DNA of 64,000 nucleotides from contig JBAJFE010000005.1 in assembly GCA_037903355.1 (NCBI GenBank), positions 4,340,001 through 4,404,000 of the forward strand, read 5' to 3'. The notes under the pieces were generated by a model. That model ran no database searches. It worked only from the letters and a program-made list of their open reading frames with translations, and was not told where the DNA came from. Shown here one piece after another: positions 1 to 10,672 of the stretch; position 1 is the stretch's first letter; each line of letters opens with the position of its first letter. The position numbers and the translations under genes were made by a program. The DNA is from Trichuris trichiura. Its lineage: Eukaryota > Nematoda > Enoplea > Trichinellida > Trichuridae.

Positions 1-1026
1 CGTCCGCACCGGCTTCAAGCAAGGCGGATGCGACGCTTGTACGCCCATTCCTGGTTGCTACGTGAAGTGGGGTGTCACCGTTACTTGTCACCGAATGGAC
101 ATCCAAAACTGATCCACGACGCCCTGGTTCCAATAAGAGCTCGCAAATAGCCGCATGTCCTCCCGCGGCAGCGCAATGCAAAGCGTTGTATGTCTGCCCA
201 AGAAAAGAGAGTGTAGTCTTACGTTGGAACAATGTCCGTTTTATTACCTCTCCGTCTCTAGCGTCTGGATTGGCGCCAGCTCGCAGCAAATCTTCCACAA
301 TGGTTTGATGACCTGCAAATGCAGCAAGATGCAATGGTTGACGACCCTGCTGGTCTCTTGCGTCTATCAATGCATTATTTTGCAGTAGAAGACGAACTAT
401 CTGCAATTGTTTAAAGTTACTCGCGGATTGTTGCGTACGGTGCCCACCTGGCCATGCCCAAAATAGGCTGCATAATGCAAAGGTGTATAACCAGCTTTGT
501 CCGTTGCATTGACGTCTTTTACCGCTCGAGCGAGAAGTAGAGCACATTCCAGTGAATTGTTAGCTGCGCATACATGCAAAGGTGTTAGCCATGTGCTGTC
601 AGTCGGCTTTGGGTCGCAACCGTAATCCAGCAAAGTCTCCACAATGAAATGGTTATTCTGCCGGCAAGCTCTGTGCAATGGGGTTAGCTGACGGCAATCC
701 TTCTTGTCCAAAGGTGCCCCATTATCTATGCACCATTCGGCAATTGGAAAGTCTCCAACGAATGCCGCTGCGTGTAGCGGAGTCTGGCCATTGCTATCCT
801 ACAAACCGCTGTATGGAACAAACGATTCTTCCCAAGCAGCTTAAGAGTCGTTCGTGGCCAGTTTGAATAGGAAAAACGACTGCACAACCAAAAAAGGCAA
901 TACCTCAGCAGAGATGAGCTCTTTTTTCTTGCAAAGCTTTTGTACGGCCGCAAGGTTACTGCTTAGAATAGCGTCAAAAAGTTCTGCGATCTCTGCTTCG
1001 GTCACAATCGACTGTTCATTCACCAT
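1..1026 (-). CDS. Ankyrin-repeat protein, PP6 regulatory ankyrin subunit-like (5' part)
   Basis: Minus-strand gene whose 3' part lies beyond the left edge. Exons read as 904-1026, 448-798, 248-400 and 1-193, joined by introns of 105, 47 and 54 bases, all GT...AG, phase 0 at each join. The start at 1026 gives MVNEQSIVTEAEIAELF; an in-frame ATG at 1149 is also possible. After about 40 residues come consecutive ankyrin repeats with the TPLH core (GQTPLHAAAF, QLTPLHRAC, WLTPLHVCAA, GYTPLHYAAYFGH, RQPLHLAAFAGH, YNALHCAAAGGH, DTPLHVATRNGR). The repeat order and the short non-repeat start resemble the ANKRD28/44/52 family, which are scaffolding subunits of protein phosphatase 6; that family assignment is from known organisation. 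Another long ankyrin protein cannot be excluded because the C-terminus is missing. Confidence 0.8.
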
Positions 1027-1815
1027 ATTGGAATACAAACTTCGAACGGATCTCTGAATAGCAGGCTTAGGCGTTATACTCACCGTCTGCCGCAAATCCG
1101 TCAGCCATCGAATGCAGCTAAAAATGAACGCTCCGTAAGTTATATTCATACTTCTTAATGTTGCATTACTGTTTCAAAGTTTGCGAAAAGATTAGACCTT
1201 ACAAGCATTTAAATGAGCGAATAGAAAACAATTACAAAAAAATTAAACTAACCCTGAAATGGGGAAAGGTAGTGCGCCAACTTCTCGCCAATATTATGCT
1301 CAACATAGCATCACTTAAACGCTCACTTTTTAGTCTTACAGTACACTGGACAGCAGGTACTTTGCAAGAATTTCTTATATTTATGTGCTTAACCAATCCT
1401 GCGCAAAAAGATACATTAGCTGATTTCTTCAATGCAAGTAAAGCTATTTTTTTACGATGTATAAAACTTCAGCCAGTTGCAAACATTGAACAGTTGGCGG
1501 GAAAAATGGAAAATCTTTCCCGCGTATGCACTCTCTCAAAAAAGTAAGCTTAGTGCTGACGACGAAGTGTTGGCTAAAAACTATTTTTTAAAAATCTTTC
1601 AGTGATATTTTAATTAAGAGGACTACCTATTGTACTCTCAAGTCAAGACAGCCTATTTGATGTTTTGCAAAAATTGAAAAAGGCTAAACTTCATTTGCTT
1701 TGAAAATGCAATTTCATATTTCGCAAGGAGCACTGCTCCGTTTGTAATCAGCTTTAGGCTTGCCGCGAAAGAACACAAAATTTCAACGTCGGTAGTTTAT
1801 TAATCTTCAAAAAAT
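1027..1815. other. Intergenic, ankyrin gene start to SEC13 3' end
   Basis: This 789-base stretch lies upstream of the ankyrin gene and downstream of SEC13, both on the minus strand. It holds the SEC13 poly(A) signal and presumably the ankyrin promoter. A 129-codon open frame on the plus strand at 1158-1547 has no recognisable domain and I treat it as chance. Confidence 0.5.
1796..1801 (-). terminator. Poly(A) signal of SEC13
   Basis: A canonical AATAAA on the minus strand begins 15 bases beyond the SEC13 stop codon. Confidence 0.55.
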
Positions 1816-3701
1816 TTATCGTCTCCCCCCTCCAGAAGCTTTGTGCTTTCGCTTCTCTTCCGACACGAGTACCCACCCATTTTCGGGGGATTGTTGCCAT
1901 ATAGATACCTGAAAACAGTTAGTGTCGTACGGTATTCAATTTAAATTTGAAACGTAGAACCTGATTATCGCCAAAACCAGTAGCCAAGAAAGTACCGCAG
2001 AGTGACCAACTAACACTCCACACAACATCTTCAAATATGGGCAGGACTTGATTGGTCCACTTATTGGACAGAATATCCGAGCAGCTCCATATCACTACAG
2101 TTCGATCCTTGAAAGCAAGAATTTCGTTACTATTTTTTCATCCGTAGAATTTCATTCAACCTGGGAACACGAAGCAATGTGGTGGTCACCGGATACCGAT
2201 GGGTTCCATTCGACGTCTCTTATCCAATCGCGATGTCCTTTCAGTCCTGCTTGTTCTTTCCAATCGCCATCTTCGGCCTCTCTATAAATAATTAACATTT
2301 TGAGCATACGATAATATGATCTACCAAGATTACGACCTCCAAACTTTTACAAGTCCATCGCATCCACCAGATGCAAGCATTCGGACGTCTGTTTTGGACT
2401 GTCCTTCTGTATCGCAGACACAGCTAGATTCAGCAGCGGGAGCCCAACAGATGGAGTTGCATCCATGCTACAAAATGTAGGCCCGTGTAAATAAGGAAAC
2501 AGACTGCAATCACGTGACATTTACAGAATTTAAGTTTATAGTCCTACTTCGGAAGAGCAGCTAAATACCCCTACATTTTGCTTTCGGTTAAAAACTTCAA
2601 TGAAATTCGACGATATAAGAGTAGTGTGTAATTCCTAGAAAACGACTAAACAAGAAGATACAAGCATAACCACCGAAACTGACAGCTTCTAAAATTTTTA
2701 TATGCTCAGGTACTGTTTCAACCTGCTACAGTAACCCGCAAAGCGCTTGACGCGTTAGTAATAAACCATTACAAGAAAAGAATGTTGACATAACATACCG
2801 AATGGGCATTGAGAATTTTGGTTTGTGACCAACTTTCCACTGAAATAAAATTTTTACGTTGCCAATTATTTAGCGTAGAGATTGTCGCATACAGTTCGGC
2901 TCAAACGTTACCACAGAGATGGAACCATCCGCACTTCCAAAAGCAAGTTTCAAGCCGAATTCCTTTGGGCTCCACGCGACGGAGTTGACTAAAACCGTAT
3001 TCAAAAAAAATATTGCATCGAAACAATGAACAACAAGCTACTGGACGCTTCGTGATAGCGAAGTTCGACAGCCTTTGTCCATTTGGCCTCTGTCTCCTTC
3101 CATACAATCACTTTCCTGTCATAAGAGCACGACGCCAATAGGCTACCGTACATTGGATGTGACCACGACAATTGCCATACGGGACCTTCATGACTTTAAA
3201 AATAAGATAAGCAATCGCAAGGTCATTCTAACATTGAAAAGTTACTCAGCCAGCTTTGCAATCGGCACATGTTGACCAGCCGGCTTAAGATCATAGATTT
3301 TGACCGTCCGATCGCTGGAGCACGTCGCAAGTCTTGTTCCAAAAAAATCCGTTTTAGCGTCGTGCTGCAAAGGCCAACTTCCGGCAAAACTTGAAAGCGG
3401 CTCAAACTAGACTTACGATAAAATCCTGATGTCCGGTTTCGATTCGATTCAATACGGACACCTGACAGCAAAATGTTTAGATTAGCAGCGAAACTCGCCT
3501 CAAAGAAAGAATAGAAGAAATACTCTTTACGCAAACGCTAAGCTATGAACTAAACAAAGATGAATTCTCCTTTTTCTTCTGCGGTAAAGCATTTGCCAAA
3601 TACTATTTCCCCTTAGTTTTTTTTAAGGAAACTAAAGGTTTCGCGGTATTAAGGCAAAATATTCGCTGTTAATTTTTAAAAGAACCTTAAACACATACCA
3701 T
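1816..3701 (-). CDS. SEC13: SEC13, COPII coat and nuclear pore WD40 protein
   Basis: Ten exons on the minus strand: 3699-3701, 3417-3461, 3246-3364, 3042-3193, 2893-2988, 2799-2839, 2337-2467, 2161-2281, 1961-2107 and 1816-1908. They total 948 bases (315 residues), close to the usual length of about 320. The joined protein is a six-bladed WD40 propeller: [49 protein letters not shown], the third-to-fourth blade linker with [24 protein letters not shown], and [10 protein letters not shown] near the end. These are the signature segments of Sec13, which pairs with Sec31 in the COPII outer coat and with the Nup84/107 nuclear pore complex. The start codon appears to stand alone in exon 1 before a 237-base intron; that join is inferred from a good donor and from the conserved [15 protein letters not shown] that follows. 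One donor (after 2337) is the weak GTCGTA. It is head to head with ARF6. Confidence 0.93.
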
Positions 3702-4137
3702 TTCAAGAAGAAAAGAAGAACAATAGGCAATCAGCTAGCGAAATTCCTCAAAGCGTGCTTCGTACGTAACAGTACCACAAAACGTACCTGAATCTATTAT
3801 AAGACTACTGTAGCGTATGGAAACCCCGTTTGCGCGTCAGCACCGCTGAACGAGTAATACAGAAATAGAAAGCGCCCTTAATTCGTACTTTAGCTCGCGT
3901 TACACGCGGTGTAGTTGATATTTTCAGCTCGGGAAAAAAATTACCTCAGGTTTAAGCTACCTGCGTATCTTCAATTTTCGGATCTAAGATACAGTAAGAA
4001 AAATGTTTTACCTTCTCCCGTAATAAATATGGTCGACTGAGGATTGCCATCTTCGTTTTCTCTTGACGTCACTGGTTCAAAGTGCTATTCTTTGCCGTTA
4101 AGATCGCGGTAGTTGCTCGCGGCATTTTTTGGACGCC
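3702..4137. promoter_or_regulatory. Shared divergent promoter region, SEC13/ARF6
   Basis: These 436 bases separate the start codons of SEC13 (leftward) and ARF6 (rightward), so both promoters and 5' UTRs must lie here unless 5' UTR introns exist. I see no clear TATA box or spliced-leader acceptor that fixes a transcription start. Confidence 0.4.
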
Positions 4138-4846
<709 letters not shown>

Positions 4847-5557
4847 ATGAACAACAACGGCGGCAACGACAACAAGTCGTATAGAGTTTTGTTTTTCCGA
4901 AAAAATGAGGAATTATCTCGTTTTTTTCGTTGCAAAGCAATTGATGTTTTGTAGTTGCTCTCTTCCGATTCCAGCTTTCCCCTGTTGGCTAAAGCAAGGC
5001 AATTGTTAAACGAAGATGCGACCTTTGCATAGCTAATTATTTAATTGCCATGCATACGCCAGTTTTCGGATTGCCATTGTATGCTGCTGCCATTCCAAAA
5101 TGTGGTTGGTTATGTTGGCCTACTTTTTTGCAGATCGCGTTTCACTGTTCTCTCTCCCTCACTCACTCTCTCTCTCTCTATCTCACTGTCTCTCAATCTG
5201 TATGTTTTCATTTTGCGATTTTTGGGCATGTTTTACCCGTTGAAACGGAGCAATATTTTTTTGTGCGTTGCGAGAAGCAGTGATTCACCGACTGTCAACA
5301 TTGTAGCTCCCAATTTCCGGTCCGGCGCCCTTTGCGAGCGTTCTTGTGGTCGGCTAGTCCAATTCCTTTAATAATTTTGCACGTCAGCCAAATTTTTACT
5401 TTTTCACTTTTGCACAACGGAGTAAAGACTCATCATTCTCGTCTATCAAAAGGCTTTTCTCCATTACGAGCGATAGTGTTGTCGATATACCGTTCACACT
5501 TGTTTTTGAATGGGCTTAAAAGATTTTTTGGACGTATATACATATATATCTTTACAG
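4847..5557. other. Intergenic, ARF6 end to RAD54B start
   Basis: This 711-base stretch holds the ARF6 3' UTR, a pyrimidine microsatellite (5148-5199) and the RAD54B 5' flank with a TATATA-rich run at about 5536-5550. Open frames of 77-108 codons here are low-complexity and show no domain. Confidence 0.5.
5148..5199 (+). repeat. CT-rich microsatellite
   Basis: A run of about 50 bases made almost only of CT/TC steps with CTCA interruptions. It produces the Ser/Leu-rich false open frames seen here. Confidence 0.8.
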
Positions 5558-8500
5558 ATGCTGAAATCTGCCGCTCCTTCGCGCCTGGCAGCTACATTGG
5601 ATAATAAAGTACAATATCCGAAGCAAGAAAAGGCGGATGCAATTTCACCAGGTCAACATGCAAATTGTTTACGGCACTTTGAAGTTGTTGTCGGCAAAAG
5701 ATCATTGCGTAAACGCAAGCATTGGCAGTACGATGCTCTGTTGTGCCTGCGTGCGGATAGCGTTGCCGTACTTTCAATAACTGCTCCAGATTTTGAAAGG
5801 ATAATTAGGTGAGTTTCTTCATAATTTCCATTCCATGCAGAATAGATATACGCTTTGAGACATCCATTGAAATCGTTGGCTTTGGCATCTTTTCAATGTT
5901 AGGACGCCTCCTGATCACGTCAACTTTCGTGTAAAGTTCACTGTAAATCGTGGCGTACTGTTTTTCGTGAGATGTAATAAAGTTATGTTGTGTTTCAGGC
6001 GTCGACTTCGTAATATAGATATTTCTCCCGGCCAGCAACTCAGCATGAATGACATGGAAGTTGAGGTGGTCCAAGAAAAATTCTTAGATAATAGTTCGTG
6101 CGTTTCCGATGGTTCTTCCACAGCTTTGCGCCCTACAGTATCAGATAACGCTTTGAAAGAAGTTGTTTACAAGGTTCCCCCATTTGATGGTCCCTCATTT
6201 TCATACGCGAAAAAAATTGAATGGTCGGAAGAGATTTCCTTGGACGTATGTTGGTCAAAAGTGTTGCGGCCTCATCAGCTCGAAGGCGTACACTTTTTGT
6301 ACAAATGTATATCCGGGTTGAACGACCTTGGCAAGCAGGGTGCGGTGCTTGGTAAGTACGCCTAAATAATCCAACTTTAAAACTTGCTAACGAGTGGTCG
6401 TTTTCTCAGCCGACGAAATGGGTTTGGGAAAGTCGGTTCAATGCGTAGCGTTGGTTTTAACTTTGATGAAACGCGTTGGCACGCAACCGTTGGTCAATCG
6501 AGTGCTTTTGTTGGCTCCTTGCAGTTTGTTGGCCAATTGGAAAAATGAAATTTTAAAATGGACCAAAGTTGACAAACGCAGTCAAGCGCAACTGCTTCTG
6601 CTCCAATCCGGAAGGGATATTGATCCGAATCGATTGTATCGACGAAATTCAATTCTGCTCACCAGCTACGAGATGTTCATTCGACACGAACGCTTGTTCA
6701 AGCAGTGCGCCATTGACCTGCTCATTTGCGACGAAGCGCATAGGTTAAAAAATGCCTTTGCCAAATGCAGCACATTGTTGTATCAGCTGTCGGTGGATAA
6801 AAGAATTTTGCTTACCGGCACTCCCGTGCAGAATAATTTGCTCGAATTGTATTCGCTATGCGATTTGGCCAGTCCGGCCGTGTTGGGTTCGCCGGAAGAA
6901 TTTAAATCCATTTACGTTAAGCCTATTCTCGACTCGGTCGCCGTTGACGCCGACGAAAGTGACAAATGTTACGGACGCTTGAAAAGGAAAAGATTGAATG
7001 AGCAATTATCGAAATTTTTGCTGCGCCGAACGCAGGAAACAATAGCGGCTTATTTGCCCAAAAAAGGTTCGCTACCGACGATGCAATGGTTTCAATGAGA
7101 AATGAGACTTCGTATTCAAATTTAATGTCACCTAACGGATTCGTTCGTTTTAGTGGACTACGCGGTCTTTTGTAGGCCGTCGGCTCTTCAAGTTGGCGTA
7201 TATGAAAAAATTGTTCGAATAGCCAAAATGCTAATGGAAGGAAAGATGATTTCGCCTCGCCCGGAATGGCATCTCACCATGCTGGACTGCATGCGCAAAT
7301 TGTGCAACCATCCGGCTATTTTATTTTCCAGTTGCAAGGATAGCGTTGAAAAATCTTTGGACGAGTCTCCTACTACAATTCAGCAGCGTATTTTGAATAG
7401 CTTTGCCGATACGTACAATGTTGACGAGACGCGGGTGGAAGATAGCGGCAAGTTGTTTGTTCTGGCAAACTTGTTGCGCAATGTTCGAAAAAATTATCCG
7501 GACGAAAAAGTGGTCATCGCGTCTAATTTTACGGAAGTGAGTTGCGCGACAAAGCAGCGATCGGCTTTGGAAAATTGAGCGCCATTTCTTTAGACGCTAA
7601 ATGTAATCCAAAGCTATTGCGTCGCCGTTGGTTATAGTTTGTATCGTTTGGACGGCTCTACTAATCCGATGAGTCGACAAAAAATGGTGGATCAATTCAA
7701 CAACGTAAATGATAGAACGTTCCTTTTCCTTCTGAGCACAAAAGCGGGTGGACTTGGCTTGAATCTCATTGGCGCAAATCGTCTTATCCTTTATGACCTT
7801 GATTGGAATCCGACTTGTGACAAACAAGCAATGGCTCGCGTTTGGCGGGACGGACAGCGACGTGTATGTCACATATACAGGCTGATTGTTACAGTAAGAC
7901 ATGTTGACATTTTATTCTTTCAAACTAATCATTTTGAAAAGCCCAAAAATGCCGAAATGTCCATATTGTCGTCAGCTTGATTTTCTAGAATTGTAACTTG
8001 AAGAGATTACTGTACATCAGTATCGAAATAATATTGAAATTTCCTACGTCATTTGTTAATCAAAATAAGTAGACTTTCTTCCGCAGCTTATCTGCAAGGA
8101 ATAGTGATCTCTACGTAAAAGAAAACATAGGCTTATTTTTCGGAGCTTTCGCGACTTAAACGCGCTGTCTACGAAACGAGTGACAGCAGGTTTTGTTTTC
8201 CACTTTTTTTAAAGTTGATATTGTCCTTATGTTTTGGTTTAGACTTAGGCTTAATCAAAACATGATCGCCCGCAAGAATACGATGCAAATTAGGCGCTTG
8301 GTCATAGAAGCTCGCTGGCTATCCTGTTCTACAGTAGCGTAAGCCTTAGCAAAAATATGAGGCTACAAAATCAGCAAAGTGGCAAAAAAATACAAGTCAC
8401 TTTGCTTGGTAGGTGTCGCCACTGTAGTCTATAGGTTTTAGCCGGCACAGTTTTATTTATTAAAAACCATTGAAAGTAGAGGCGAAGGTGATGTTCTTGT

Positions 8501-10546
8501 CCAAGACTACGACCAGAATGACATTGTTTTCGCGTTTTACTTAAATACTATTTGTCATACTGTATAACACTTAGGCGGAGTACAGCATATTACAATAACA
8601 CTGGCTCAAAATGATTCATTTTATACGTGCTTACGCATGTACAAAAATGCTTGCATTTCGTGTATGTAATCGCCTAAGAAATCTTTACAACGCCGACAAT
8701 CGTTAGGCAAAATATGAAACAACACTTCATATATTTTTTAGGCATTCCGTGCAATGCCTAACGGCAAAGTGTTGTATCCAGTCTTGCTTATGCCGCTGCA
8801 AGTCTGCAGTGGCGACACCTACTGTTCTTTTCTCTATTTTGCCAGCTATGTTTTCCTTATCTTTGGCTTAGGCTAGGGCGGAGCTGGATGCCCAGCAAAG
8901 ATATAAGATAGTCGCAGAACCTTACCGGCTACTATGTGTCATTGTGTTTTGCCTGGCCTAAGCCTAAGCTAAGGTGACAAGGTAAGATAGCCTCAAAATA
9001 TTGATAAATAGCACACTTTGCTCGGTAGATGTCGCTGCTGCAGGTTTGCGGCGGCGTAGGTGACAAAACCTTAAAAGTCTCCGCTGTCAAGACTTTGCCT
9101 AAACATTATTTGTTGCTCTGTATAATGCCTATGGACATTACCGTAGGAGACGTCGCTGATGAACAAAACGTAGGTTGATATATGCTAAAAATTTATGAAA
9201 TGAAAAGAGGCTCCTGTGTTTTCATTTTGCACATGTAACAAACCTTGAGTTTATGTAAATGACCTATCCATCCGCCCGCAGCATTGGAGCACTGACGATG
9301 GAGCGTGCAAGCTCTGAACGCTCTGCGTATTGAAGCTGCTACAACAGGGAAGTTTGTTACATGCGAAAAATGAAAGAGAATATACACACAGTATAAACTC
9401 TGTAAGTTGACCACCCAAAGGATTGTAACAAACTGGCTAACATAGGCAGAATGTGAAGGTATGAGGCTAGGCTTACTGTAGAAACATGCGCAGGTACTTT
9501 ATTTTCTTGTATAGGTCTTTCTGAAGGACGTTATGGATAAAACACTGCACAGTCATTTAAACATTATCATACGAGGTCAATTCGTTTGATAGTCTTTTCT
9601 CATAGGTAATCTTTCTTTCTGAAAATAAGAGCCAAATTCGGTCTGCCTCTTATTGCTATTACAAACGTGAGCGCTAAGAACCTTCTTAGTGCTGGTTACA
9701 TTACCGAACATATCTGGGCATACATATATATAAAATTATCATAAAAGTTAAACAACCGGCATTCCGTGAAGATGTACGCATCCAATCTAAGAAGTTATAT
9801 TTTTAGATACTATGAAAACTATACCGGCAGAGATATCTAAAGCACCAATATTGATAGTTTTGAAGATGTGTTTTTGTACGAGACTATATGTTTTCATATT
9901 TAAGTGTCTTTATTATGAATCCAATGTCCCGTTCATCTTGACCGCTGACGACGGGTCGCGACAGACCCGAAAGCTCCGGAGAGAAAAATTTTTCGTTTAT
10001 TGTACATATCAACGGGACATTGGATCCGTAATAAAGACACTTAAATATGAAAATATTGATAGTTTTCTATTTTGTTGGTTTAGCGCAGCGGGTGCCAGAA
10101 TAGCGCTTCTAGGTTTGACGCAGAAACATTGTTTAGATTTCTGAAAGAGCTGCAACATTTAGGGTACAATAGAGGAATGCATTTTCCAACGGCAAGTTAA
10201 AAAGGGAGAAATAGCTCAGCTCGTCGGCTCGGTCGTGGAAGATTGGTCCGTAAATTGCTTTAAAATATCCGTGGAAGATTTGAAGAATATATTGGCTTTA
10301 AAGTTGGATACTTGTTGCGCAACGCACGATTTGCTCGCTTGTTGTTGCGACGGAACCGTTGAACAAAAAAGGACAACCGAAGAGAAGCTGCAATTTTGTT
10401 CGGCAAAGCCGCTGTACGAATGGACGCACATAAACGGCTCTTCATTGGATACTCGCGTGGAAGCAGCCAGTTGCCTTTCTTCGTTCAACGGTGTAGTCTC
10501 GTTCGTTTTCACTCAAAGCAACAGCTCTGAATCTTGCGTCCATTAG
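5558..10546 (+). CDS. RAD54B: RAD54B-like Swi2/Snf2 DNA translocase
   Basis: Six exons (5558-5808, 5999-6351, 6410-7066, 7154-7536, 7594-7893, 10163-10546) sum to 2328 bases, 775 residues with no internal stop. I chose the start at 5558 because MLKSAAPSRL resembles the known RAD54B start. Seen in order: N-terminal region with KRKHWQYDAL, LRPHQLEG (Q-like motif), motif I ADEMGLGKS, LLICDEAHRLKN (motif II), LTGTPVQNN (motif III), FLLRRTQE, CNHPAIL, STKAGGLGLNLIG (motif V), ARVWRDGQ (motif VI), and a C-terminal exon with GTIEECIFQRQ, FKISVEDLKNIL and THDLLACCC. The family remodels Rad51 filaments on chromatin in homologous recombination. The last intron (7894-10162, 2269 bases) is about 40 times longer than its neighbours and full of inverted repeats, so the gene looks truncated unless the distant exon is joined. 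It converges on the M17 peptidase 126 bases downstream. Confidence 0.94.
8398..9140. repeat. Dispersed repeat with inverted and direct copies in the RAD54B intron
   Basis: The 22-base segment at 8409-8430 (core TAGGTGTCGCCACTG) recurs inverted at 8801-8822 with about three differences. The 30-base segment at 8398-8427 recurs in direct orientation near 9014-9043 with about five changes. Further similarity follows both direct copies (TATTTGT...CTGTATAA at about 8549 and 9110). This looks like one or two decayed terminal-inverted-repeat elements; no transposase frame is seen. Confidence 0.65.
9222..9373. repeat. Inverted-repeat element (MITE-like) in the RAD54B intron
   Basis: The 22-base arm at 9222-9243, containing CATGTAACAAAC, is repeated inverted at 9352-9373 with about three differences, giving a 152-base element with no coding. 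TGTAACAAAC occurs a third time at about 9425. Confidence 0.65.
9847..10066. repeat. Foldback element with flanking direct repeats, RAD54B intron
   Basis: Arms at 9894-9933 and 10011-10050 are inverted copies over 40 bases with two mismatches, around a GC-richer loop of 77 bases. An exact 15-base direct repeat (AATATTGATAGTTTT) lies at 9847-9861 and 10052-10066. The right copy abuts the arm, but the left copy is 32 bases away, so it is not a clean target-site duplication. The element ends about 100 bases before the last RAD54B exon. Confidence 0.75.
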
Positions 10547-10672
10547 TCAACTACGATATTTGGTATGCATGACAAGGACGTTTTTACTTTTAACTCGACT
10601 ATCACTCTTTTTTTTAAAGTTGTAATTGTTTATGAATATAAATTTGGAAGAATTATCCGATTCGATCGAACC

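Noticed and set aside
7894..10162. RAD54B lacking its C-terminus
   Set aside because: The exon at 10163-10546 begins GTIEECIFQRQ in the right phase and the full set of exons totals exactly 776 codons with the stop.
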